Source of the DNA: Comamonadaceae bacterium | GTDB taxonomy: Bacteria > Pseudomonadota > Gammaproteobacteria > Burkholderiales > Burkholderiaceae_C | Assembly: GCA_025356545.1 (NCBI GenBank) | Contig: JANXSU010000160.1 | Location: 1 to 32,276, forward strand | Direction: 5' to 3' | Length of the DNA: 32,276 nt | Shown: positions 10,653-19,191 of the stretch, piece after piece | Layout: each line of letters begins with the position of its first letter | Numbering within the stretch: position 1 is the first letter of the stretch | Position numbers and translations under genes: made by a program | Notes under the pieces: model-generated | Told to the model about the DNA's origin: nothing | The model's database searches: none | Seen by the model: the letters and a program-made list of their open reading frames with translations, nothing else

Positions 10653-11036
10653 TCAATCGGTGATCGTGAGCTGAGGTGCGAGCTCCCGTACCCGGTGATC
10701 GACGTAGTAGCCACCAAACTCGGTGTAGCGCATCAAGTGCCGCTGGCATTGCGTGCAGTGCCAGACCTCGGCGCGGTTGTAGGGAAAGAACTTGATGGCC
10801 ACCGGTGCGGCAGCAGATGCGTAGCGTGTCCCTTCGGGGTGGTGTTCCTCAAAGGTGGGCTCGTAGAGGTCTGGGTCACGCAAGGTGCCCAGGGGCGTAA
10901 CGCTGGCTTTGGGCCAGCGGTCTTCACTCAGGCTCTCCCAGCCCGTGCAAAGGCCTAGGCCGCAACTGCAAGGTGTGATGGGTGAGGTGGGTGCCGTGAT
11001 ACGTTTAAGTTCATCGGCACTGGGGATGAAATCCAC
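10653..11036 (-). CDS. Conserved hypothetical protein with CxCxxxxC and CxxC motifs
   Basis: 127-aa ORF between leuC and gltA in the same orientation. TPCSCGLGLCTGW ... WHCTQCQRHLMRYTEFGGYYVDHRVREL suggests a metal-binding fold. Confidence 0.8.
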   Translation of the reverse strand: MDFIPSADELKRITAPTSPITPCSCGLGLCTGWESLSEDRWPKASVTPLGTLRDPDLYEPTFEEHHPEGTRYASAAAPVAIKFFPYNRAEVWHCTQCQRHLMRYTEFGGYYVDHRVRELAPQLTITD

Positions 11037-11039
11037 AGA

Positions 11040-12350
11040 TCAGCGTTTGGCCAGTGGCTTGACTTCGCGGTGTGCGGAGCCGGTGAACAGTTGACGCGGA
11101 CGACCGATTTTGTACTCGGGGTCGCTGATCATCTCGTTGAGCTGCGCGATCCAACCCACAGTGCGGGCTAGGGCGAATACAGCGGTGAACAGGCCGGTCG
11201 GAATGCCGATGGCACGCTGCACGATGCCGGAGTAAAAATCGACATTCGGGTAGAGCTTGCGCGAGACGAAATAGTCGTCTTCGAGTGCAATCTTTTCCAG
11301 CGCCATGGCCAGCTTGAACAGGGGGTCGTTTTCCAGGCCCAGTTCGGCCAGAACTTCCTTGCATGTTTCCTGCATGAGCTTGGCGCGGGGATCATAGTTT
11401 TTATAAACGCGGTGCCCAAAGCCCATGAGCTTGACGCCGGAGTTTTTGTCCTTGACCTTTTCCATGAACTCAGCCACTTTGGCTACGCCACCTTGGCGCT
11501 GGATGTCTTCGAGCATGTTCAAGCAGGCCTCATTCGCACCGCCGTGCGCAGGACCCCACAGGCAGGCGACGCCGGCGGCAATGGCGGCAAACGGGTTGGT
11601 GCCAGAGGAGCCGCACAGGCGCACGGTGGATGTGGAGGCATTTTGCTCGTGATCAGCGTGCAGGATGAAGATGCGGTCAAGGGCGCGCTCTAGCACGGGG
11701 CTGACTTTGTACTCAGCACACGGAGTGGCAAACATCATGTGCAAGAAGTTACCGGCATAGCTCAGCTCGTTCTTCGGGTACATGAAGGGCTGGCCGGCGC
11801 TGTACTTGTAGGCCATGGCGACCAAGGTCGGCATCTTGGCAATCAAGCGGATGGCCGAAATTTCACGGTGCTCCGGGTTGTTGATGTCGGTGCTGTCGTG
11901 ATAGAAGGCCGACAGGGCACCCACCAAGCCGGTCATGATGGCCATGGGGTGCGCGTCACGGCGAAAGCCACGCAGGAAAAACTGCATCTGCTCGTTGACC
12001 ATGGTGTGGTTGGTCACGCGCTTGGTGAAGTCCGCCTTGGCTTGGGTGTTGGGCAGATCACCGTAAAGCAACAAGTGGCAGGTTTCAAGAAAGTCGCACT
12101 GGGTAGCCAACTGTTCAATGGGATAACCGCGGTAGAGCAGTTCTCCTTTGTCACCGTCAATGTAAGTGATTGCCGATTGACAAGAAGCGGTCGAGAGAAA
12201 ACCTGGGTCGTAGGTGAACAAGCCGGTTTGTCCATAAAGTTTTCGGATGTCCACAACGTCTGGGCCGATGCTGCCTTGGTAGACAGGCAGGTCGATGCTG
12301 GGCGTGCCGTTACTGAACGACAGGGTGGCTTTGGTATCAGCGAGTTTCAT
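11040..12350 (-). CDS. gltA: Citrate synthase (type II)
   Basis: [51 protein letters not shown]...[28 protein letters not shown]...[15 protein letters not shown]. Confidence 0.97.
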   Translation of the reverse strand: MKLADTKATLSFSNGTPSIDLPVYQGSIGPDVVDIRKLYGQTGLFTYDPGFLSTASCQSAITYIDGDKGELLYRGYPIEQLATQCDFLETCHLLLYGDLPNTQAKADFTKRVTNHTMVNEQMQFFLRGFRRDAHPMAIMTGLVGALSAFYHDSTDINNPEHREISAIRLIAKMPTLVAMAYKYSAGQPFMYPKNELSYAGNFLHMMFATPCAEYKVSPVLERALDRIFILHADHEQNASTSTVRLCGSSGTNPFAAIAAGVACLWGPAHGGANEACLNMLEDIQRQGGVAKVAEFMEKVKDKNSGVKLMGFGHRVYKNYDPRAKLMQETCKEVLAELGLENDPLFKLAMALEKIALEDDYFVSRKLYPNVDFYSGIVQRAIGIPTGLFTAVFALARTVGWIAQLNEMISDPEYKIGRPRQLFTGSAHREVKPLAKR

Positions 12351-12360
12351 TTCTAGCCTT

Positions 12361-12645
12361 TCAGTAGGTTTCTCTTAACATTTTCAAAACTTCATGGATT
12401 TCGGCACTATCAAGCTTCGCATCGACTTGCACCAGCGACTGGCGACCCAGGTGCAGGTCCAGCAAGTCGTTGTCGCTCAAGTCCATCAAGGCCATCAAAC
12501 CCTCGGACTGTCTAACAGTCAGCGAGGATTCGTATTTTCGGAAAAACCGGTCAATGAAGAGATCGTTTTCCAGCAGGCCACGGCGGCAGCGCCACTTCAG
12601 CTTGCTCAGGGCTCTTTCATCGATCAGTTCGTGCTCCATCGGCAT
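12361..12645 (-). CDS. sdhE: FAD assembly factor SdhE (start uncertain: 12645 or 12639)
   Basis: [41 protein letters not shown]... contains the RG[ML]xE signature; located between sdhB and gltA. Confidence 0.92.
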   Translation of the reverse strand: MPMEHELIDERALSKLKWRCRRGLLENDLFIDRFFRKYESSLTVRQSEGLMALMDLSDNDLLDLHLGRQSLVQVDAKLDSAEIHEVLKMLRETY

Positions 12646-12659
12646 TTCAGTGGCGGGGC

Positions 12660-13364
12660 TTAAATCGCCCGTGCCACCATCATCTCTTTGATCTTGCCAA
12701 TCGCCTTGGTGGGGTTCAAACCTTTGGGGCAAACATCGACGCAATTCATGATGGTGTGGCAGCGGAACAGGCGGTAGGGGTCTTCCAGGTTGTCCAGGCG
12801 CTCTGCCGTAGCTTCGTCACGGCTGTCGGCAATGAAGCGGTAGGCTTGCAGCAGGCCAGCGGGGCCGACAAACTTGTCCGGGTTCCACCAAAAACTCGGG
12901 CAGCTGGTGGAGCATGACGCACAGAGAATGCACTCGTACAAGCCGTTGAGTTCGTCGCGTTCTTCGGGGCTTTGCAGGCGTTCTTTTTCGGGCGGGCGGT
13001 TGTCGTTGATCAGGTAGGGTTTGATCGAGTTGTACTGCTTGAAAAACTGCGTCATGTCCACGATCAAGTCACGCACCACGGGCAGGCCGGGCAGCGGCTT
13101 GAGCACGATGGTGCCCTTGAGCGAGAGCATATTGGTCAGGCAGGCCAGACCGTTTTTGCCGTTGATGTTCATCGCATCAGAGCCGCACACGCCTTCGCGG
13201 CAGGAGCGGCGGAAGGAGATGCTGGGGTCCACCGCTTTGAGCTTCATCAACACGTCAAGCAACATGCGTTCTGTACCGTCGAGTTCGACCTCGATGGTTT
13301 GCATGTAGGGTTTGGCGTCGGTATCCGGGTCGTAGCGATAAATCTGGAAAGTGCGTTTGGTCAT
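12660..13364 (-). CDS. sdhB: Succinate dehydrogenase iron-sulfur subunit
   Basis: FRRSCREGVCGSDAMNINGKNGLAC ... CILCASCSTSCPSFWWN ... CHTIMNCVDVCPKGLNP. Confidence 0.97.
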   Translation of the reverse strand: MTKRTFQIYRYDPDTDAKPYMQTIEVELDGTERMLLDVLMKLKAVDPSISFRRSCREGVCGSDAMNINGKNGLACLTNMLSLKGTIVLKPLPGLPVVRDLIVDMTQFFKQYNSIKPYLINDNRPPEKERLQSPEERDELNGLYECILCASCSTSCPSFWWNPDKFVGPAGLLQAYRFIADSRDEATAERLDNLEDPYRLFRCHTIMNCVDVCPKGLNPTKAIGKIKEMMVARAI

Positions 13365-13382
13365 GGGGATTCCCGCTTATTT

Positions 13383-15176
13383 TTAGAAGGATCGAACGGT
13401 GAGCGGCACTGACTCGACGGTCAGTGGTTTCATTTGAACCGGCTTGTAGCTCAGGCGGTTGCCCTCGCTGTGCCACAGCGTGTGCTTGTGCCATTCTGCG
13501 TCGTTGCGGCCATTGGGGTGCTCGGGCGTGTCGGCGTAGTCGTCCACAGTGTGGGCACCACGGCTCTCATGGCGGGCAGCGGCTGAGACGATGGTGGCCT
13601 CTGCGGCTTCAATCAGGTTTTCAACTTCGAGGGCTTCAATGCGCGCGGTGTTGAAAATCTTGGACTTGTCTTTGAGGCCGATGGCGTTGACGCGCTTACG
13701 CAGCGCCGCCATTTTGGCCACGCCTTCGTCCATGAGCTTCTGGGTGCGGAACACGCTGGCGTGCTGCTGCATGGTGGCGCGAATGTCGTCGGCCACAACT
13801 TGCGCGTACTCGCCGTCGGTGGCCTTATCCAGCCGTGCAATGCGGGCCAGGGTTTTGTCGGCGGCATCGGCAGGCAGTGGCTTGTGCTGGGCGGTTTTGT
13901 TGAACTCTACAATGTGATTGCCTGCAGCGCGGCCAAACACCAGCAAGTCCAGCAGCGAGTTGGTGCCCAGGCGGTTCGCGCCGTGCACGCTCACGCAGGA
14001 GCATTCGCCCACGGCGTACAAGCCGTTAACGACCACGCTCTCATTTGCGGCATTTTGCGTGACCACTTGGCCGTTGATATTGGTTGGAATGCCACCCATT
14101 TGGTAGTGGATGGTGGGCACGACGGGGATCGGCTCTTTGGTGATATCGACATTGGCAAAGTTGTGGCCAATCTCGAACACCGAAGGCAGACGCTTCATGA
14201 TGGTGTCAGCACCCAAGTGGGTCATGTCGAGGTTGATGTAGTCCTTGTTGGGGCCACAGCCACGGCCTTCCTTGATCTCTTGATCCATGCAGCGCGATAC
14301 GTAGTCGCGCGGGGCCAGGTCTTTGTAGGCGGGGGCATAGCGCTCCATGAAGCGTTCGCCATTGCTGTTGCGCAAAATCGCGCCTTCGCCTCGGCAGCCT
14401 TCGGTCAGCAGCACACCAGCACCGTGCACGCCGGTGGGGTGAAATTGCCAAAACTCCATGTCTTCCAGCGGGATGCCTGCACGGGCGGCCATGCCCAGGC
14501 CATCACCTGTGTTGATGAAGGCGTTAGTGGAGGCTTCAAAAATACGGCCTGCACCACCGGTGGCCAGCAGCGTGGTCTTGGCTTCAAAAATATGCGTCTC
14601 GCCGGTTTCCATCTCAATGGCGGTCACGCCGACCACGTCGCCATCAGCGTCGCGGATCAAGTCCATCGCCAGCCATTCGACGAAGAACTGGGTGCGCGCC
14701 TGCACGTTTTGCTGGTACAGCGTGTGCAGCATGGCGTGGCCGGTGCGGTCAGCGGCGGCGCAAGCGCGTTGCACGGGCTTTTCGCCGTAGTTGGCGGTGT
14801 GGCCACCAAATGGGCGCTGGTAAATCGTGCCGTCTGGGTTGCGGTCAAATGGCATACCCATGTGCTCCAGCTCATAGACGACCTTGGGGGCTTCGCGGCA
14901 CATGTACTCGATAGCGTCTTGGTCGCCGAGCCAGTCGGAGCCCTTGACGGTGTCGTAGAAGTGGAAGTGCCAGTTGTCCTCGTTCATATTGCCCAGCGAG
15001 GCACCGATGCCGCCCTGCGCCGCCACGGTGTGCGAGCGGGTCGGGAAGACTTTGGAGAGCACGGCCACATTCAGGCCCGCGCGGGCCAGTTGCAGCGAGG
15101 CGCGCATGCCAGAGCCACCGGCTCCGACGATGACAACGTCAAATTTGCGTTTGCTAACGGAATTGTTGTTCGACAT
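13383..15176 (-). CDS. sdhA: Succinate dehydrogenase flavoprotein subunit
   Basis: FDVVIVGAGGSGMRASLQLA...SHTVAAQGGIGASLGN...HGANRLGTNSLLDLLVFGRAAG. Confidence 0.97.
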   Translation of the reverse strand: MSNNNSVSKRKFDVVIVGAGGSGMRASLQLARAGLNVAVLSKVFPTRSHTVAAQGGIGASLGNMNEDNWHFHFYDTVKGSDWLGDQDAIEYMCREAPKVVYELEHMGMPFDRNPDGTIYQRPFGGHTANYGEKPVQRACAAADRTGHAMLHTLYQQNVQARTQFFVEWLAMDLIRDADGDVVGVTAIEMETGETHIFEAKTTLLATGGAGRIFEASTNAFINTGDGLGMAARAGIPLEDMEFWQFHPTGVHGAGVLLTEGCRGEGAILRNSNGERFMERYAPAYKDLAPRDYVSRCMDQEIKEGRGCGPNKDYINLDMTHLGADTIMKRLPSVFEIGHNFANVDITKEPIPVVPTIHYQMGGIPTNINGQVVTQNAANESVVVNGLYAVGECSCVSVHGANRLGTNSLLDLLVFGRAAGNHIVEFNKTAQHKPLPADAADKTLARIARLDKATDGEYAQVVADDIRATMQQHASVFRTQKLMDEGVAKMAALRKRVNAIGLKDKSKIFNTARIEALEVENLIEAAEATIVSAAARHESRGAHTVDDYADTPEHPNGRNDAEWHKHTLWHSEGNRLSYKPVQMKPLTVESVPLTVRSF

Positions 15177-15179
15177 GAA

Positions 15180-15545
15180 TTACAGCCTCCACAGGACTTG
15201 AACAGCCCAGCCAGCACATGCTGCCAGCCAGACCAGGGTGAATACTTGCAGCGACAGGCGGATCGAGACGGGCTTGATGTAGTCCATCCAGATGTCGCGC
15301 ATGCCGACCCACACGTGGTAGGCCAGCGCGATGATGACGGTGAAGGTCAAAACCTTCATCCACTGGGCGGCAAAAATGCCGGCCCAGCTCTCATAGCCGA
15401 TAGGGCCACGAGTGAGCAAGACTTGCGCGAGCACGAGCAGTGTGAACAGGGCCATCAATGCCGCTGTGACGCGTTGGCCGAGCCAGTCGCGCAGTCCGTA
15501 ATGGGCACCGACAACGGTGCGTTTGGAGCCGTAGTTAACAGTCAT
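15180..15545 (-). CDS. sdhD: Succinate dehydrogenase membrane anchor subunit
   Basis: MTVNYGSKRTVVGAHYGLRDWLGQRVTAALMALFTLL... (start within the longer ORF 15180..15776); TM helices; between sdhA and sdhC. Confidence 0.93.
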   Translation of the reverse strand: MTVNYGSKRTVVGAHYGLRDWLGQRVTAALMALFTLLVLAQVLLTRGPIGYESWAGIFAAQWMKVLTFTVIIALAYHVWVGMRDIWMDYIKPVSIRLSLQVFTLVWLAACAGWAVQVLWRL

Positions 15546-15562
15546 GATGTGTCTCTTGGGGG

Positions 15563-16009
15563 TTAGTAAAGGCCAAACAACTTGGCACCCAGGATCGCAG
15601 ACAGGCTCAGGCTCAACGCCAGCGTGACCACGGCAGAGGTTTTGCCAAACTCTTTGCTGACGGCGTCGTGGTTGATGTCCATCCAGAGGTGGCGCAGACC
15701 CGCGATCAAGTGGTGCAAATAGGCCCAGATCAGGGTCAGTACCACCAACTTGATGATGAAGCCCGGAAACACCCACAGGCCCACATTAAATGCAGCAGAG
15801 AATTTGGCGAATGAAATTTCAGAGCTCAGCGACTTGTCGAATAACCAGATGATGAAGGGCAACAATATGAACATGAGTGCGCCGCTGATGCGATGCAAGA
15901 TGGACACGATACCTGCGACCGGCAATCGATAGCTGGGCAAATCTGTCAGTGCGTTGATATTGCGAAATTCTGGCCGCTTGGGTCGGGTGGCGCTGGCAAG
16001 TTCAGTCAT
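15563..16009 (-). CDS. sdhC: Succinate dehydrogenase cytochrome b556 subunit
   Basis: MTELASATRPKRPEFRNINALTDLPSYRLPVAGIVSILHRISGALMFILLP...HHLIAGLRHLWMD. Confidence 0.95.
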   Translation of the reverse strand: MTELASATRPKRPEFRNINALTDLPSYRLPVAGIVSILHRISGALMFILLPFIIWLFDKSLSSEISFAKFSAAFNVGLWVFPGFIIKLVVLTLIWAYLHHLIAGLRHLWMDINHDAVSKEFGKTSAVVTLALSLSLSAILGAKLFGLY

Positions 16010-16148
16010 GGTTGAGCTTTCTTGGATGGAACCACTTGAAAATTGGTGAGGGTTAACGCTAAATTCTATTGCAGTGCAGCAATTGGAGAGCGGGGTTTTT
16101 TTATTTTTCTTTGAAATAATCGCGTTAAAAACGGGTAATTCAAAAGTT

Positions 16149-16931
16149 TCAGTTCAGTTCGTTGTGGTAGTGGTGGGTGCCCGTCAGGTACAGGCCGCGT
16201 CGCAGTTCCATGGGCGCGTCGTTGTAGGTGTAGGCGATGCGCTCGACGCTGAGCAGTGGCGTTGTGGTGTCGATCTTGAGCAATTGACACTGCAAATCGT
16301 CGGGCATAACGGCGCGGATTCTCTCTTCAGCGCGCACCATGCGCACGCCAAATTCGGTTTCAAACAGGGCGTACATGGGGCCGTGGTACTGGCTGAGTCG
16401 CTCTGCCGTCAGGCCTTTGAATGGGTTGGCAGGCAGCCACAGGTCTTCCAAAATGGTGGGTGTGTCCGCAAACGAGAGCACGCGCCGCACTTGCAGCACG
16501 CTGTCGCCGGTGCGCAGCGCCAGGGCACGGGCGATCTCAGCGCTGGCGCGGAGTTTTTTGCAGTCGATGATCTCGCGCTGCGCCGGGCCTTCGCTTTGAG
16601 TGTCACCGTTGTCCGGCATTAGTTTGAGGAAGCGGTACTGCACGTGGTGCTCGGCGTGCGTGGCAACGAAAGTACCTTTGCCTTGTCTGCGGATCAACAG
16701 GTTCTCAGCCGCCAGTTCGTCAATGGCTTTTCGTACTGTGCCTTGGCTGACGTGGTAGCGGGCGGCTAAATCCATTTCGCTGGGGATGGATTCACCGGGA
16801 CGCCAGTCGCCGGACTGCAAACCCTGCATGATCAGCCCCTTGATTTGCCTATACAGGGGGCTAAAGGCGGGCGTGACGATTTCTGAACTTGGAACCTTGG
16901 GGTCCACAACAGAGGGTGACGCTGAATTCAT
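16149..16931 (-). CDS. GntR-family transcriptional regulator (HutC/UTRA-type)
   Basis: PLYRQIKGLIMQGLQSGDWRPGESIPSEMDLAARYHVSQGTVRKAIDELAAENLLIRRQGKGTFVA winged HTH plus C-terminal UTRA-like domain. Confidence 0.93.
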   Translation of the reverse strand: MNSASPSVVDPKVPSSEIVTPAFSPLYRQIKGLIMQGLQSGDWRPGESIPSEMDLAARYHVSQGTVRKAIDELAAENLLIRRQGKGTFVATHAEHHVQYRFLKLMPDNGDTQSEGPAQREIIDCKKLRASAEIARALALRTGDSVLQVRRVLSFADTPTILEDLWLPANPFKGLTAERLSQYHGPMYALFETEFGVRMVRAEERIRAVMPDDLQCQLLKIDTTTPLLSVERIAYTYNDAPMELRRGLYLTGTHHYHNELN

Positions 16932-16973
16932 GACGGAGTGGATATGGAAAAGTCCTTAAGTCGGGCATCATAA

Positions 16974-16994
16974 CTTATATAAGACATAAGACAA
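16974..16994. promoter_or_regulatory. Candidate operator in the GntR-mdh divergent promoter region
   Basis: CTTATATAAG perfect palindrome (16974-16983) followed by acataagaca. On the minus strand this reads TGTCTTATGTCTTATATAAG, i.e. repeated TCTTAT half-sites next to a GntR gene. Confidence 0.55.
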
Positions 16995-17110
16995 ATTGAC
17001 GTTTTCACCGATTCGCGGGTAAACTCTGCGGCTGTTTTGTTGCGTCTGGCTTGAGCCATTCGCCAGCCGCTTATCCGTCTTTTCCTAATCAACTTTCTGG
17101 AGCTTTCAAG

Positions 17111-18097
17111 ATGACTAAAAAACCCGTTCGCGTTGCTGTTACTGGTGCTGCTGGCCAAATTGGCTACGCTCTTTTGTTCCGCATTGCCTCTGGCGAAATG
17201 CTGGGCAAAGACCAACCCGTCATCTTGCAGTTGCTGGAAGTGCCAGTTGAAGGCCCGCAAAAAGCGCTCAAGGGCGTGATGATGGAGCTCGAAGACTGCG
17301 CCTTCCCTCTGCTGGTCGGCATGGAAGCCCATAGCGATCCCATGACCGCCTTCAAAGACACTGACTACGCCTTGCTCGTGGGTTCCATGCCCCGCAAAGC
17401 CGGTATGGAGCGCGCTGAACTGTTGGCCATCAACGGTCAAATTTTCACCGCCCAGGGCAAAGCCCTGAACGCCGTGGCCAGCCGTGATGTCAAAGTGCTG
17501 GTGGTGGGCAACCCTGCCAACACCAACGCCTACATCGCCATGAAGAGCGCGCCTGACCTCACGCGCGGTAACTTCACCGCCATGCTGCGCCTAGACCACA
17601 ACCGCGCTGCCAGCCAGATCGCCGCCAAAACCGGCAAGGCCGTGGCTGACATCGAAAAACTGTGCGTCTGGGGCAACCACTCACCCACCATGTACGCCGA
17701 TTACCGTTTCGCCACCATTGGCGGCGCTTCGGTCAAGGACATGATCAACGACCAAGACTGGAACGCCAACACCTTCTTGCCCACCGTTGGCAAGCGTGGC
17801 GCAGCCATCATTGAAGCGCGTGGCTTGTCTTCCGCCGCATCGGCTGCCAATGCCGCCATCGACCACATGCGCGACTGGGCTTTGGGTACCAACGGCAAAT
17901 GGGTCACCATGGGCTTTGCGTCGGACGGCCAATACGGCATCCCTAAGGACACCATGTTTGGCTTCCCCGTCACCTGTGCCAACGGCGAGTACACGCTGGT
18001 TGAAGGCCTGCCTATTGACGCGTTCAGCCAGGAATGCATCAACAAGACGCTCAAAGAGTTGCAAGACGAGCAGGCTGGCGTTGCCCACCTTTTGTAA
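17111..18097 (+). CDS. mdh: Malate dehydrogenase
   Basis: [45 protein letters not shown]...[11 protein letters not shown]; start at 17111 within the longer ORF. Confidence 0.97.
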   Translation: MTKKPVRVAVTGAAGQIGYALLFRIASGEMLGKDQPVILQLLEVPVEGPQKALKGVMMELEDCAFPLLVGMEAHSDPMTAFKDTDYALLVGSMPRKAGMERAELLAINGQIFTAQGKALNAVASRDVKVLVVGNPANTNAYIAMKSAPDLTRGNFTAMLRLDHNRAASQIAAKTGKAVADIEKLCVWGNHSPTMYADYRFATIGGASVKDMINDQDWNANTFLPTVGKRGAAIIEARGLSSAASAANAAIDHMRDWALGTNGKWVTMGFASDGQYGIPKDTMFGFPVTCANGEYTLVEGLPIDAFSQECINKTLKELQDEQAGVAHLL

Positions 18098-18112
18098 TCC
18101 TTAGGAATCCCG

Positions 18113-19138
18113 GTGAAAACTCAGCATCCGCGCAAAGTTCTTCTGGGCGCTCAGGCCACTGCGGGATTTTTGCCCGTCTGTGACCACTACAGCGGCGTCG
18201 AGGCGCGCATGCGAAAGAGCCTGCAACTGCAGGCCGAGATGACGGCTGAATTTGGTGCTTGCGTCTTCGATGTCACTCTGGACTGTGAAGACGGCGCACC
18301 TGCGGGTGGTGAAGTCGAGCACGCCGCACTGGTGACTGAACTGGTGCTGGGGGCTGAGGTAGGTGCGCGTGTGGCCGTTCGCGTTCACCCGGTCGATCAC
18401 TCCTCGTTTGAGGCGGACATCGCTCAGATTGCGGGTAAAGCAGGTCAGCGCTTGGCGCACATCATGATCCCCAAGGTTGAAACTGTGGCGGATTTGCAGC
18501 TGGCCGAGCGTGCGCTGGCAGCGGCGGGTGCATCGCATTTGCCGTTGCATGTGCTGCTTGAATCGCCTGCTGCCGTGCATCGCTCGTTTGACATTGCCGC
18601 GCATCCGCGTGTGCAGTCCATCAGCTTTGGTTTGATGGATTTTGTGTCGGCCCATGGTGGTGCCATTCCTGCGGCGGGCATGGGTGTTGCGGGGCAGTTC
18701 ACCCATCCTCTGGTGGTGCGCGCCAAGTTGGAGATTGCCTCAGCCTGCCACGCGCACGGCAAGGTGCCATCGCACTGCGTGGTCACCGAGTTCAGCGATA
18801 CGGCAGCCATGCAGGCCGCAGCCCTGCGCGCAACCCGCGAATTTGGCTACACCCGCATGTGGAGCATTCACCCCAGCCAGATCCGCCCCATCTTGGCCGC
18901 GTTTGCGCCAAGCGAGGCGGAGTTGGAAATTGCTACACAAATCATCATGGCTGCCGAAAAGGTGGATTGGGCTCCCATCAGCTTTAAGGGTCATTTGCAT
19001 GACCGGGCGAGCTATCGGCTCTACTGGCAGTTGATTGAACGCGCGTATCAGACTGGACAACACTTGCCCATCGAAGTGCAGCACTGGTTTGCGCCCGTGG
19101 CTGTACCTGTTGTTGTGCCTGCTGCAATGGCCACTTGA
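18113..19138 (+). CDS. HpcH/HpaI aldolase / citrate lyase beta-like (CoA ester lyase family), GTG start
   Basis: [22 protein letters not shown]...[15 protein letters not shown]...[12 protein letters not shown]...[13 protein letters not shown]...[12 protein letters not shown]; 15 nt downstream of mdh. Confidence 0.9.
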   Translation: MKTQHPRKVLLGAQATAGFLPVCDHYSGVEARMRKSLQLQAEMTAEFGACVFDVTLDCEDGAPAGGEVEHAALVTELVLGAEVGARVAVRVHPVDHSSFEADIAQIAGKAGQRLAHIMIPKVETVADLQLAERALAAAGASHLPLHVLLESPAAVHRSFDIAAHPRVQSISFGLMDFVSAHGGAIPAAGMGVAGQFTHPLVVRAKLEIASACHAHGKVPSHCVVTEFSDTAAMQAAALRATREFGYTRMWSIHPSQIRPILAAFAPSEAELEIATQIIMAAEKVDWAPISFKGHLHDRASYRLYWQLIERAYQTGQHLPIEVQHWFAPVAVPVVVPAAMAT

Positions 19139-19191
19139 AGATTTTTTCTTAACCCTAAGACCTTTATTTTTTGACTCACTGGAGAAACGAA

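Noticed and set aside
13761-15566. 601-aa plus-strand ORF opposite sdhA/sdhD
   Set aside because: Runs antisense across clear sdhA and sdhD genes; no domain recognisable; typical high-GC shadow ORF.
19147-19160. TCTTA-accc-TAAGA inverted repeat upstream of acnB as a second GntR operator
   Set aside because: Half-sites resemble the mdh-spacer motif but spacing differs by 2 bp (CTTA-ACCC-TAAG vs CTTA-TA-TAAG); too weak to call without a motif model.
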